In this document: one piece after another, positions 49,818 to 60,358 of the stretch | Position numbering within the stretch: the stretch's first letter is position 1 | Layout of the letters: the number at the start of each line of letters is the position of its first letter | Assembly: GCA_949126835.1 (NCBI GenBank) | Contig: OX421497.1 | Span: 20,677,409-20,741,408 of the forward strand | Direction of reading: 5' to 3' | Length of the DNA: 64,000 nt | DNA from: Anisus vortex | Taxonomy: Eukaryota > Mollusca > Gastropoda > Planorbidae | The notes under the pieces: generated by a model | The model's database searches: none | What the model was told of the DNA's origin: nothing | The model's input: the letters and a program-made list of their open reading frames with translations, nothing else | Position numbers and translations under genes: made by a program

Positions 49818-50433
49818 GTCTGATGTCATGGGAAATTGACGAGGAAAACAAGGGGCTTTGTAATCAGACTGATGTCCCCTGGTCTCGCTTATCGACAAAT
49901 ATTTCAGACTACCACGGAGTTATCTTGTCAAACAATGGCAATGATAAAACTCTCAATAGAGACAGTAAAGGCAAAATACAAACAGGGCTGACCAATTGTG
50001 GTCCTTCCATTCTTTGTTTGATATGAGTGCAATTTGATGGGTAGCCTACTTGACAATTAGTTGGGGGGGATGTGTGCTGGCCACAGTCAGCTTGTATGCC
50101 ACTGAAATTAGTGCTTCACTAGAGATATAAAGCACATGTATACAAATACAATTAGCCTACACGCACACATAGACAATGAAAAATGAACAATAGTTATTTG
50201 CCCCACAGTACAAAGGTACAACAAAGACATAGTCAAAGGCGTAAATATAGCCTATATTTTCTTTAGATAAAAAACGTGACGGCTCACACAGTATGCTAGA
50301 GATATATTAGTGCTTACAAATCTTAATTTGGTTTTTATCAGGGTTTTTTTTCTTTTACCCTTAAATTTAATAAACTTTGACGGATAACCGGCATTGATAA
50401 AAGAACAAAGACGGGTTCGTCAATTGGTGACGA

Positions 50434-50633
50434 CCCCCCCCCCCCCCACCCCTACCCCGGACCAAGTGTGAGAACCAATTAACTCACACACACGAATCGC
50501 GCCCTGGAGATTACATTGAAAGAAACAAGCTGTTGTCACCTCTCCCCCCCCCCCCCCCACGCTATTTTTTTAGTATTTAACAACCGTCGCGTTGTCCTAT
50601 AAGGGTCGCCTGCGTTAGTTGGGGGGGGGGGGG
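50434..50633. repeat. Cluster of homopolymer C/G tracts
   Basis: C runs at 50434-50447 and 50544-50558 and a G run at 50621-50633. Lengths may be inexact in the assembly. Confidence 0.7.
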
Positions 50634-51544
50634 CAGGGGAGGGGTAGCGACAACCAGGAGTTGCCAAAGAAACGTAATCAATGTCTGCTCACCACCCAAA
50701 CACACAACCCTAACTCTAACCTTAAGCCAAACCAAAGGTGAGCTTTTAAAAAAATGTAAATACACTTTGTTTTCCAAACAAACGCACTACTTTCTGTGTC
50801 CAAAATTAAAAACACATCAGTCAGTCAAAGTTGTTTGAAAAAGTCCTTTTTTTTAAAAATAATTTTCCCTAAGGTTGTCTGTCACTCGACTGTTTTGTCC
50901 CTCTAAAAGTTGGTGTTAAATATGCGCGTGCGTGCCTCGATATGGTTCTATATCAATGTAATCAAACGTTATTGTGAGGGCTATAGTAGGTCAAGTTACA
51001 GGGGCGTAGCAAAAAGGGAAAAAAATGTTTCGAGTGGGTGACGTTCACGGGGGACAAAGACGGTTTGGGGGATAAAGTATTCGCTTTATACAAGATTTTA
51101 TGAAAAGTTGTTTTATTATTTCCATAATCCTTTTTTTTTAAATTTAAATTGATGATAGTGTTACTGGAGCGTGGTGGTGGCGAGGCGGGGCAAACTATTT
51201 AGCCCCCGTAACTAGTAGAGAGACGTTTATGAAATTATCTCGAGAGGTCAATGAACTTTAAAGGTATCCGAATATCAACGAGCTTTCTTTCTCCAAACGA
51301 TTTTCGTGTAGTGTTTTGTTAAAACTAGTGCAAATGGGTGCGCCCGAAATATTAGCGATAATGTTGACAAGCGATAAACCTTTATTAAGATATCTAGAAT
51401 CTAGACCCAGCATACAACATTCTCAATTAGCAGCTTTTCCTGTCCGTTATTATCATAGCCGATAAAATCAACATAGATAAAACAAAAGTAGGCTAAATAA
51501 ACTAAATAAGATAAAACTAGAATAATAAATTCCACCAAAGCAAA

Positions 51545-51753
51545 CCCTTAATTGGTCTAAGAGCAATCGATTGAAGGAGTGAACCAATTTAACTACATAG
51601 GGAACACCGTAAGCCGCTCGGGGAAGTAGAGAAGAAAACGTGAAGTCAGCAAAGCACGACAAGCCTTTTTCATGCTGAGAACTGAGAACAGATTGGAAAA
51701 AAACATGCGCCTAAGTAACAGCAACAACCCGTAGATATATTTATATATATATA
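51545..51753 (+). pseudogene. Non-LTR retrotransposon reverse transcriptase relic, left half
   Basis: One frame reads EQSIEGVNQFNYIGNTVSRS, a stop, then VSKARQAFFMLRTENRLEK, matching the late RT region of animal non-LTR elements (F.YLG..V...A.I.KAR.AF..L). The reading resumes at 59327 on the far side of the Helitron. Confidence 0.6.
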
Positions 51754-51869
51754 CAAGCTACATTGCCCGGCGTTGCCCGGGTGAAAAAAAAGGACTGTCT
51801 GAGGTGCAGATAACAAATTTATAAACTACACTTACTGAATACTTTTAGGAAAGTAAATAAATATTGTAA

Positions 51870-51873
51870 TCGG
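51870..51873. repeat. Target-site duplication, left
   Basis: tcgg immediately before the left LTR, repeated at 59015-59018. The uninterrupted site in Helitron copy 1 (near 1660-1666, reverse strand) has tcgg once. Confidence 0.85.
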
Positions 51874-52470
51874 TGTCACGTGCGAAATCAGCTACTGACG
51901 TTAGATGATATTTTTAGTAATGTATTATTATATATTATTTTGATTCATATCCATCTTGGATCTCACAAGGTTGTATAAGAATTTATATTGATGTTATTGA
52001 ATTAGTTTTGATGTTTATTTGACTCGTCGCAATATGAATCTTTTGTGTATAAAGTGATTTAGATAAACTGTACCTTAATATATAGGAAATCCACAATCCT
52101 GTTTGAAATTGAACACAATTTTATTCCAACAAGTTGAGATGATAAAATATAACAATACCACAGAATACATGTACCAGTATTATAATGAAACTTAATCAGT
52201 TGAGATTCTTCTATGATGAGTAAAGCCGTAATCCTATCTTTAAGAAAGTGGTCAAAAACAGTCCTTCCACATTAGCGCCCAAACTAGAACTAAACTAAAC
52301 GGTATTCCACCCTCGTGCATATGACGTATTTTATAGCTATGACGTAGTGTCTAGACATATGCATGTTTTATTCCTAACACGGAAACATTTCGGGTTTAAG
52401 ATTATTTCATTTTAACTTTAGTTAATAATAACAAAACCAATATAATATGGAAATAAATCTACTCGTAACA
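51874..52470 (-). repeat. 3' LTR of the Gmr1-like element
   Basis: 597 bp, TG...CA ends (TGTCACGTGC ... CTCGTAACA in plus reading). Compared by eye base for base with 58418-59014, no difference is seen. Confidence 0.95.
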
Positions 52471-52483
52471 CTCGCCCCCCCTT
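52471..52483 (-). promoter_or_regulatory. Polypurine tract
   Basis: The minus strand reads AAGGGGGGGCGAG directly before the 3' LTR, the position where plus-strand DNA synthesis is primed. Confidence 0.85.
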
Positions 52484-53328
52484 AAGACACAAAGGAATTA
52501 CAGACAGCGTTAAGTATGGAATTCTTTGTAGAGTACCCATAAAATGAACCGAATTCCCAAACTATTCGTAAGATTTAATTGACTATTGGACAATCTTTTT
52601 AAGATTAAAATGAACCATATATTACATATTCCTTAATAACAAAGTCGCTATTATGGAATCCCTTATCACATTATCGTATCAATGATTATTAATTAAACAT
52701 TTATTTATCAATTAATATTTACAATTATGATTATTGTGTGTACAACGTTGACCATAAAACTATTACCACCAATAACCAATCCCATAGAATTGATATGAAT
52801 TACCCAAATAAGTGGAACCGATTAATAATTGATAGATAATTCTTTAGAAAATTTAATTTATTTATAACCGATCACTGTATCATTAACTAATGATTTTCAG
52901 TTATTATATGATTATTATGATGTCTCAATTATGACATCAAGAATATTTAAAAAAAATGTTATAATCTCAGCTGATTTAGCTTTTACATAGCATAAAATAA
53001 GACATCCAAATTATAACATGACGACATAGAAACAAACAATTTTCAAAACACATCAATAATCAATTGAACAAACACAAGTGTGGATGTATTCAAGTTAAAT
53101 ACCGGTGTGTGTGCAATTGCTGTATGCAATAGTTACCTTTTACCTTACAACGTATGATTGTTTCTAGTAGAATTTGAAGTTTTGTTCTGTAATGTCTCAT
53201 ATTGCAATATTTCAAAACATAGTTTATTTATTGTCATATTTACAATAATATAAATGTTAATCAATACAATAAATGACATAAAAGAAAAACATTTCATGAG
53301 AAACTGACTTTATCTTCTGGTTTACCAG

Positions 53329-56300
53329 TTACATGCGCGACAACGTCTCAGCGACCACATTTTGTTTACCTGGTAAATATAACACATTTAAATTATATGC
53401 TTGGAGGAATAAGCTCCAGCGAATAATTCTTTGGTTCTGTTTAACCCTGGAAAGGAAAACTAAAGGGTTATGATCAGTTAAAATATCAATTGGATATGGA
53501 GAACCATTGATATAAAAATCAAAATGTTTCAATGCCAGGATTAATCCTAAAAGTTCCTTTTCTATCACACTATAGTTTCTTTGATGCTTATCAAATTTTT
53601 GAGAGTAAAAACTAATCGGGTGTTCCAGTGAATCATCACCCTTTTGGGAAATGACCGCTCCCATCCCTGTATCACACGCGTCAACGGTAATTTTAAAGGG
53701 TTTACTGTAATTGGGTGTTACTAATACAGGTGCCTCAGAAAGAACATCTTTTAATTTATCAAAGGCCTGGTGGCATTCATTAGACCATTTGAAAGTGCAA
53801 TTCTTCTTTAATAGATTTGTTAATGGACATGCAATGGTTGAGAAATTTTGACAGAACCGACGGTAGTACCCCGCCATCCCGAGAAAACTACGGAGTTGTT
53901 TACAGGTTTCAGGAACAGGGAACTCACGAATAGCCTTAACCTTTGCATTTAATGGTTTTACCAAACCATTTCCCACTATGTGACCTAGATACTCGATGGT
54001 TGCATGGCAGAACTGACTCTTAGTCAAGTTTATGGTGAGATTAGCATGAGTCAATTTCGTAAATAACAAATGTAGTTGATCTAAATGAGATTTAAAATCG
54101 TCACTAAAAACAACAATATCATCGAGGTATGCGTGACATTTAGGAATGTCCTGAGTAATGGTATTTATTAACCGTTGAAAAGTAGAGGGTGCATTAACCA
54201 TACCAAAGGGCATGACCTTAAATTTGTACAGTCCGTCAGGGGTTACAAACGATGATATCTCCTGAGCCCTCTCCGTCAGTGGAATCTGAAAATACGCCGT
54301 CAATAGGTCAATTTTCGTCACAAACTTAGCATTACTCACTTGATCTATTAGATCGTCGATTCTTGGTATTGGATAGGAATCAGTTTTTGTCACTTTGTTT
54401 ACCTTACGGTAGTCCACACAAAACCTCATGGATCCATCGGCTTTAGGTACCAATACGCAAGGGGAAGACCAGTCACTACTACTAGGTGTAATGATGTCAT
54501 TGTCAAGCATGTAGCGAACCTCTTTACGGATACATTCTAACTGGATAGGATTTGACCTGTATGGATGTTGTTTAATAGCTTTAGTATTTTCATTTAGAAT
54601 TACATCATGCTTTACTACACTAGTTCTACTAGGTACATCTCCAAATAAATGGATATTTTCATTAATTAGACCTTTGATAACGGATTGTTCGCAATCAGGT
54701 AAATGTGCCAATTTTTCATTTAAGTTTTTCAGAGCCTTTGTATTTTGCAGTTTGCTTTCTGCCACTTCACGCTCAATTTCGGGTGAATTATTCCCGACTT
54801 TAATAACAGTGTTTACCGAGGCAACAACTTTTTGTTCTTCTCTGGTAATGTATGGTTTTAACATATTAATATGGCACACTCGTTGCGATTTCCGTCTATC
54901 AGGGGTCTTTACAAGATAGTTAACCTCACTAAGCTTAGCCATAACCTCGTAGGGTCCTGTAAACTTGGCACTCAGGGGTTGACCAGACAGTGGCGTCAGC
55001 ATGAGAACTTTATCACCAGGTTGGAAGATACGGGTTCTTGCGTTGACGTCATAATAGACCTTCATCTTGTCTTGTGCCTGCAAAAGATTAGATCTGACAA
55101 CTTTTAATGCATTATACAGTCTATTTTTAAAATTTTCCACGTATGTCAGTAGACCAGTGTCTTCAGTGGATAACAACCATGTCTCTTGTAACAGCTTTAG
55201 TGGTCCACGAACTGTGTGTCCGAATACCAGTTCAAAGGGACTGAAACCAAGAGATTCTTGTACAGCCTCTCTGGTTGCGAAGAGTGCGAAGGGAATACCA
55301 CGATCCCAGTCGTCGTTATGCTCGAAACAGAAAGTACGGAGCATATTCTTCAATGTTTGGTGGTATCGTTCCAGTGCGCCTTGACTCTGTGGATGATATG
55401 CACTCGATACTGCATGACGAATACCCAGCCGTTCTAAGACTTGGCGAAATAACTTCGATGTGAAATTTGAACCTTGATCTGACTGCACGGTTTTCGGAAG
55501 ACCATATCGGGTGAAGAATCCGATAAGTGCATCAGATATTTTGTCGGCATTTATGCTACGTAGAGGAATAGCCTCTGGAAATCTCGTTGCCGAACACATT
55601 ATAGTGAACAGATACTGGTGGCCAGCCTTAGTTTTAGGCAACGGACCGACGCAGTCTATAATGATGTGACTGAAGGGTTCTGAGAATGCTGGTATGGGTC
55701 GTAGAGGAGCTACCGGAATGGTCTGATTCGGTTTGCCGACCATCTGGCAGACATGACATGATCTGCAAAACGATGTGACGTCACGACGTAGGCCAGGCCA
55801 GAAGAAATATGGAAGAATCCTGTCGAAGGTTTTCTGTATCCCTAGGTGACCAGCATACGGTGAATCATGGGCCATATGTAATATGTCCTTGCGGTAAACA
55901 TTGGGTACCACGATTTGATGTACTTCGCTGCATGTTTCATCGTCGTTTTCTTTCCCTCTCCATTTCCTCATCAACAACTCATCCCTCAGGTAATAACCTG
56001 CGGCCATTGTTTCTAATTCTCCTTCATTCTTTGCTTCTTCTTTTAGTTTCCCGATCTCTGGATCTTTGCTTTGAGCAAGAATGAGTAGTTGTCTAGGCGA
56101 CAAATTATTTTGATCAGTATGACTTGAGTGACCACCTAGAACATCCGCCATGAAGGTTGCTTGTAAGTCAATCTCTGGTGTTGGTTCTGGTTTCTTTGTC
56201 GATTCATTAGTCATCTGCTGTTTCTCCATAGCTCTGGTGATAACACATACTGAATTTTCAGTATTCTTACACTGAACAGAGTCTTTGGTTTCTTTAAGTA

Positions 56301-58140
56301 CAGGATGTACCTGATTCTTGGCAATGTCACTTCCTAAAAGTAATGAAATGCCTCTGTAGGGAAATTTCTTCACTATCCCAACAATAACAGATCCAGTGAA
56401 GTAATTACTCTTCAACTGTATACGATGTAACGGTGCCGTGAGTGTTCCAGCCATAGTACTGATTAAGGCATACTGGCCTGTATGAGTCAATTTCGACGTT
56501 GGTACAGTATTCTTCAACAGTAGAGATATATCAGCACCGGAGTCACGTAGAATTTTAATCTTCCGTTCTCTAGCTTGATTATCTATAGGTGACACATAGC
56601 CCTCGCTAACATCCGATAGCATGCACTCGGGTAGTTCTCTGCCTACTGAGTTTCTTGCTACACTACTGCCTCCATAAGTAAACGTTTTATCTACTGATTG
56701 TTCATCTGTCACACTCCCTTTGGAGTTGAAACTAGAATGTTCAATAGCCTCGGTCTTCATTTCAAAGACTTTTTCCGACTTTGAGCAACTTGGACATGCG
56801 TGTTTCGCCATCTCCTCATGACTAACATCAAATGTCTTTCTATCAGCTTTAATTCTTTTGTGGGCAGTTTTATTTATGTGAGTTTCAGTTTGTACGGCGA
56901 TGTGTGATAAAACCACGTTGTTCTTGTTTTTAATGGGTCTTTTCTCTTTATGTAGACTCCAACAATTCTCTTTGATATGTCCATCTTTCTTACAGAATGT
57001 ACAGGTAATTCTCTTTTGTACAAAACTTGAATTCTCTTGTTTATCGGCTTTTTGTTTACTTTTATCATCTGTCGATCTTAACTTCCTCTCTGTATTACTG
57101 TTTTGAGTCCTCAAACTTGTTCTGTCATTTTGAACATAATGGCTATGCGGGTGAATAATGACGTATTCATCGGCCTTAACTGCTGCTTGTTCTGCTATTT
57201 CAATACCACGATCAGCCAAATGAACTTTTATATCAGTGCGAATCTTCTCAGTAAAATCCTCCATCAGTATGAGATTATATAGTTTTTCATAATCTTTATT
57301 CACATTCTTAGAACGTAACCATCGGTCAAGATACTTTTTCTCTAATCTCAGGAAGTCAACATGTGAAACTTCTGGTTCCTTCTTGTACTCACGATATAAC
57401 TTTCGATACTTTTCTGGAGTTAGAACATAACTCAATAGTACTCTGCTCTTTATTAGTTCATAATCATTGCATTCCTCTGGAGTCAAATTCAATACAACAT
57501 CTAGAGCCTTGCCTTTTGTTAGAGCTGAACGTAAAAGTACTGCTTTCTTATCTTCAGGAAATTTATAATCGATCGAGTTTCTTTCGAAGACCATAAAGAA
57601 CTCATCAATCTCTATGTTCTCCATGCTTGGGACATGCTTTTTAAACTTATATAGTTCCACATTATTTGTTTCCTGAATCGTATGAGTTGACGAACGAGAC
57701 TTTGCCAATTCAATCCTTTCATTACTAGCGATTCTTTCTTTTTCCAATTCCTTCTCTTTCTCTGCTTCTATTCTTTTACCCTCTAATTGTACTTGAATTT
57801 CTAACTTCTTCATTTCTAACTGGAATTTCATGTCCGCACTTAGTTCATTCACATTCATTTTAATATCATGGTTATTTATGTCTGTTTTCAGGGTTTCTGA
57901 TACATTGAGAACCACTGATTCTTCATTATTCATAGTATTTTCTTCAAGCATTCTACCATGTCTTTTCAAACAGTCCTTAATATCTTGAATCAATTTACTC
58001 CTAACTGGTGTAACTTCAGTAATGTCTATTCCCAGAGAGTTTGCCATCTCTTTTAACTGGGTTAGTGACATGCTAGTTAACTGTTCTGACGTGATAGCAA
58101 AAATATTCAATTGCTCCAACGTAAGATTAGCTTCCGCCAT
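53329..58140 (-). CDS. Gag-Pol polyprotein, order Gag-PR-IN-RT-RH
   Basis: 1603 aa in one frame. N-terminal SAP-like stretch (about 22-60) and a charged coiled coil (105-150), gag core, then a CCHC zinc knuckle (C380, C383, H388, C393). Protease active site DSG at 533-535. Integrase: HHCC finger (H758, H765, C795, C798), catalytic D829, D888, E924 with exact D35E spacing, and a GPY/F module (TGPY near 1061). Reverse transcriptase follows at about 1205-1380 with YLDD at 1338-1341. RNase H about 1480-1600 with D1487, E1527 and D1556, ending LSRM. All key residues are present and there are no internal stops, so the ORF looks competent. Integrase upstream of RT is the copia order, yet RT and IN are gypsy-type. 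Confidence 0.95.
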   Translation of the reverse strand: MAEANLTLEQLNIFAITSEQLTSMSLTQLKEMANSLGIDITEVTPVRSKLIQDIKDCLKRHGRMLEENTMNNEESVVLNVSETLKTDINNHDIKMNVNELSADMKFQLEMKKLEIQVQLEGKRIEAEKEKELEKERIASNERIELAKSRSSTHTIQETNNVELYKFKKHVPSMENIEIDEFFMVFERNSIDYKFPEDKKAVLLRSALTKGKALDVVLNLTPEECNDYELIKSRVLLSYVLTPEKYRKLYREYKKEPEVSHVDFLRLEKKYLDRWLRSKNVNKDYEKLYNLILMEDFTEKIRTDIKVHLADRGIEIAEQAAVKADEYVIIHPHSHYVQNDRTSLRTQNSNTERKLRSTDDKSKQKADKQENSSFVQKRITCTFCKKDGHIKENCWSLHKEKRPIKNKNNVVLSHIAVQTETHINKTAHKRIKADRKTFDVSHEEMAKHACPSCSKSEKVFEMKTEAIEHSSFNSKGSVTDEQSVDKTFTYGGSSVARNSVGRELPECMLSDVSEGYVSPIDNQARERKIKILRDSGADISLLLKNTVPTSKLTHTGQYALISTMAGTLTAPLHRIQLKSNYFTGSVIVGIVKKFPYRGISLLLGSDIAKNQVHPVLKETKDSVQCKNTENSVCVITRAMEKQQMTNESTKKPEPTPEIDLQATFMADVLGGHSSHTDQNNLSPRQLLILAQSKDPEIGKLKEEAKNEGELETMAAGYYLRDELLMRKWRGKENDDETCSEVHQIVVPNVYRKDILHMAHDSPYAGHLGIQKTFDRILPYFFWPGLRRDVTSFCRSCHVCQMVGKPNQTIPVAPLRPIPAFSEPFSHIIIDCVGPLPKTKAGHQYLFTIMCSATRFPEAIPLRSINADKISDALIGFFTRYGLPKTVQSDQGSNFTSKLFRQVLERLGIRHAVSSAYHPQSQGALERYHQTLKNMLRTFCFEHNDDWDRGIPFALFATREAVQESLGFSPFELVFGHTVRGPLKLLQETWLLSTEDTGLLTYVENFKNRLYNALKVVRSNLLQAQDKMKVYYDVNARTRIFQPGDKVLMLTPLSGQPLSAKFTGPYEVMAKLSEVNYLVKTPDRRKSQRVCHINMLKPYITREEQKVVASVNTVIKVGNNSPEIEREVAESKLQNTKALKNLNEKLAHLPDCEQSVIKGLINENIHLFGDVPSRTSVVKHDVILNENTKAIKQHPYRSNPIQLECIRKEVRYMLDNDIITPSSSDWSSPCVLVPKADGSMRFCVDYRKVNKVTKTDSYPIPRIDDLIDQVSNAKFVTKIDLLTAYFQIPLTERAQEISSFVTPDGLYKFKVMPFGMVNAPSTFQRLINTITQDIPKCHAYLDDIVVFSDDFKSHLDQLHLLFTKLTHANLTINLTKSQFCHATIEYLGHIVGNGLVKPLNAKVKAIREFPVPETCKQLRSFLGMAGYYRRFCQNFSTIACPLTNLLKKNCTFKWSNECHQAFDKLKDVLSEAPVLVTPNYSKPFKITVDACDTGMGAVISQKGDDSLEHPISFYSQKFDKHQRNYSVIEKELLGLILALKHFDFYINGSPYPIDILTDHNPLVFLSRVKQNQRIIRWSLFLQAYNLNVLYLPGKQNVVAETLSRM

Positions 58141-58402
58141 GTTTTATTTTAATGACGTAAATAGAAGATAAAAAGTTTCAACTTTACCTTTCATAAAGTC
58201 CTTTGAAATATTTTACACCACTGTTAATTTGTAGAAGATAAATTTTAAGATGATTGTGTACAAAGCTGAAAACAGTATGTCCGAACACAGACAGTGCCTC
58301 CCACGTAGACAGAATTTGAATAAATATTTGTTGTAAATCGTTTTCACTAAAACAGTTGTATATTCTCAATTCTTATACATACAAACTTTAGATCCAGGAC
58401 TT

Positions 58403-58411
58403 GAGCCCCCA
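58403..58411 (-). promoter_or_regulatory. Candidate primer-binding site
   Basis: Six bases after the 5' LTR the minus strand reads TGGGGGCTC. TGG pairs with a tRNA CCA end and the nonamer is compatible with a tRNA-Pro 3' end. Similarity beyond nine bases is uncertain, so the primer tRNA is left open. Confidence 0.5.
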
Positions 58412-58417
58412 ATCTTT

Positions 58418-59014
58418 TGTCACGTGCGAAATCAGCTACTGACGTTAGATGATATTTTTAGTAATGTATTATTATATATTATTTTGATTCATATCCATCT
58501 TGGATCTCACAAGGTTGTATAAGAATTTATATTGATGTTATTGAATTAGTTTTGATGTTTATTTGACTCGTCGCAATATGAATCTTTTGTGTATAAAGTG
58601 ATTTAGATAAACTGTACCTTAATATATAGGAAATCCACAATCCTGTTTGAAATTGAACACAATTTTATTCCAACAAGTTGAGATGATAAAATATAACAAT
58701 ACCACAGAATACATGTACCAGTATTATAATGAAACTTAATCAGTTGAGATTCTTCTATGATGAGTAAAGCCGTAATCCTATCTTTAAGAAAGTGGTCAAA
58801 AACAGTCCTTCCACATTAGCGCCCAAACTAGAACTAAACTAAACGGTATTCCACCCTCGTGCATATGACGTATTTTATAGCTATGACGTAGTGTCTAGAC
58901 ATATGCATGTTTTATTCCTAACACGGAAACATTTCGGGTTTAAGATTATTTCATTTTAACTTTAGTTAATAATAACAAAACCAATATAATATGGAAATAA
59001 ATCTACTCGTAACA
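58418..59014 (-). repeat. 5' LTR of the Gmr1-like element
   Basis: 597 bp, apparently identical to 51874-52470. Carries the promoter for the minus-strand polyprotein; exact U3/R/U5 borders cannot be set from sequence alone. Confidence 0.95.
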
Positions 59015-59018
59015 TCGG
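59015..59018. repeat. Target-site duplication, right
   Basis: tcgg directly after the right LTR, pairing with 51870-51873. Confidence 0.85.
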
Positions 59019-59129
59019 GTAAAAAAATAGTCAAATATTCTTATTTAACAAAATCTATATTGCCTATAGATTTACAATGTCTTTTGTTTTTAAAAGTTTG
59101 AAAAATTAATTGTCGAAAAAAAAAAGTAT

Positions 59130-59206
59130 AGTCTAACTGGAGAATCGAACCCTGGTCGCCCGTATAGCAGTCCACTACGTTTACCACTGAGCTATCGAAG
59201 ACACAT
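59130..59206 (-). other. tRNA-like unit with A and B boxes inside Helitron copy 2
   Basis: The minus strand repeats the tRNA-like unit of 1480-1555 with no visible difference over about 77 bases, whereas neighbouring Helitron sequence differs by substitutions and indels. Confidence 0.55.
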
Positions 59207-59326
59207 GTCCGATGTGAAAAATTATTAGACGGTAAATAGGCCTAGATAGGTCAGTGACACACGTGTTTTCAAATTGACCAATGGGGATCCTCGCGGGGCT
59301 TAACACTGTCTTTTTATATATATAGA

Positions 59327-59795
59327 TATATGACCAAACTACACGTTTTCAACATCTGTTTGAAGTCAGTGCTGGAGTATGTGTCAGAAATTTGGAGGTA
59401 CACAAAAGTATAGACACCATCACCAGTTGCCGCCGCTCTGTATAAAATTGGACGATTATGACAAATGAAGCAGTTGTGAGTATAGCTGGACCATAATACG
59501 GTATATAAAAAAAAAAAAAGAATAAGCGGAAGTGGATTGGCCGCACCCTAAGAAGAGAACCAGGAAAAATTTCTCGTCAGACACTAGAATGGAAGCAAAC
59601 CCATATGAAGCAGAAAAAGAAACCTGCTTAAGACCACCTTGAGGAGTTCTTGAAAAAAAATGAAAAAAAGATTGGATAAAGTGAGATAAAGAGACCAAAG
59701 ATAAGGAGACTATCTATCACAAGACCGAAAGAAGCGGCTAAACATAGTCAAGCTATATGTCCAACTAAGAATTCATGGGAATTTGATTGAAAGAC
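59327..59795 (+). pseudogene. Non-LTR retrotransposon reverse transcriptase relic, right half
   Basis: Continues the relic at 51545-51753: TKLHVFNICLKSVLEYVSEI, then WRYTKV, then after decay KRKWIGRTLRREPGKISRQT and LEW. The end (ccaactaagaattcatggga) resembles the end of the 30820 remnant. Several stops make it non-functional. Confidence 0.6.
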
Positions 59796-60131
59796 AAGTA
59801 AATGTCTGAACAACGATATAGATCTTTCTTGGAGTAAAAAATAATACAACTCTAAACCTTCAAAGTAAGACTTATTGTATTATAAAGTTTTTCTTGAAGT
59901 ATTTACTTTTTGAAATAAATAAAAACTACGAATGAGTTTATAGGCGGCCAATGACTTCATTGAATAGTGTTTTTTATAGTTCCGATAGCCTCTATTTATC
60001 TTTGATGTCTAGTTTATCTTTTCTACATGTCTAATTTTTAAGGATATCTTTAGAAACTAAACGTATCCTGTATGTTGGCTTTTTATGTTGCTAATCGTTA
60101 GTTCCACATGAAGGTAAACGAGCTCTAGAGT

Positions 60132-60152
60132 GGGGGGGGGGGGGGGGGGGGG
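60132..60152. repeat. Poly-G tract, 21 bases
   Basis: Uninterrupted G run; length likely to vary between reads. Confidence 0.8.
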
Positions 60153-60358
60153 AGGTTAATGATCGTATATCTACTTACAATAAAAGCTAAATAATAATGT
60201 TCTTTTGTAGGTGGTTGTACCTTCTTCACTTCTCTATCTAAAGGGAGACTTCATTCTTGATGATTTTAAAAAAAAAGGAAAATCTGAATTATATTATCAT
60301 TTAATTTGACACACAATATTACAGTGTCAGATCAATCCCATAAGGCGTATGCGTTGCA

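Larger units (their letters stand above)
44994..51540. other. Upstream region of the NHS-like gene (5' introns or intergenic)
   Basis: About 6.5 kb without an exon I can support. Contents: AT repeats near 45765 and 46538; a CA-rich stretch 46345-46460; a SINE (47585-47757); a GT tract near 48985; a hAT-type MITE (49628-49817); and three long C or G runs between 50434 and 50633. If NHS-like has upstream exons, they were missed here or lie beyond the window. Confidence 0.5.
51874..59014 (-). mobile_element. Complete Ty3/gypsy-class LTR retrotransposon, Gmr1-like
   Basis: 7141 bp: LTR, primer-binding-site region, a single Gag-Pol ORF, about 850 bp of AT-rich non-coding sequence, polypurine tract, LTR. 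No envelope-like ORF is present. LTRs without visible differences, an open ORF and an intact 4 bp target duplication indicate a recent insertion. The IN-before-RT order separates it from ordinary gypsy elements. Confidence 0.93.
51754..59326 (-). mobile_element. Helitron-like element (copy 2), split by an LTR retrotransposon
   Basis: Minus-strand copy of the 1348-1815 element, about 428 bp without the insert: 59326-59019 and 51873-51754. The 5' end TCTATATATATAAA follows an A. The 3' end has a GC-rich palindrome (cccgggcaacgccggg) about 8 bases before the terminal GCTTG, followed by T. That hairpin plus the TC start and A/T insertion site fit Helitrons. The hairpin is complete here but half-deleted in copy 1. 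Confidence 0.65.

Noticed and set aside
50065..50125. gtgtgctggccacag ... as a SINE body
   Set aside because: Only a short word matches the family; too little to support.
52484..53328. Possible envelope gene after Pol
   Set aside because: The segment is AT-rich with no ORF of useful length, so the element looks like a retrotransposon without envelope.
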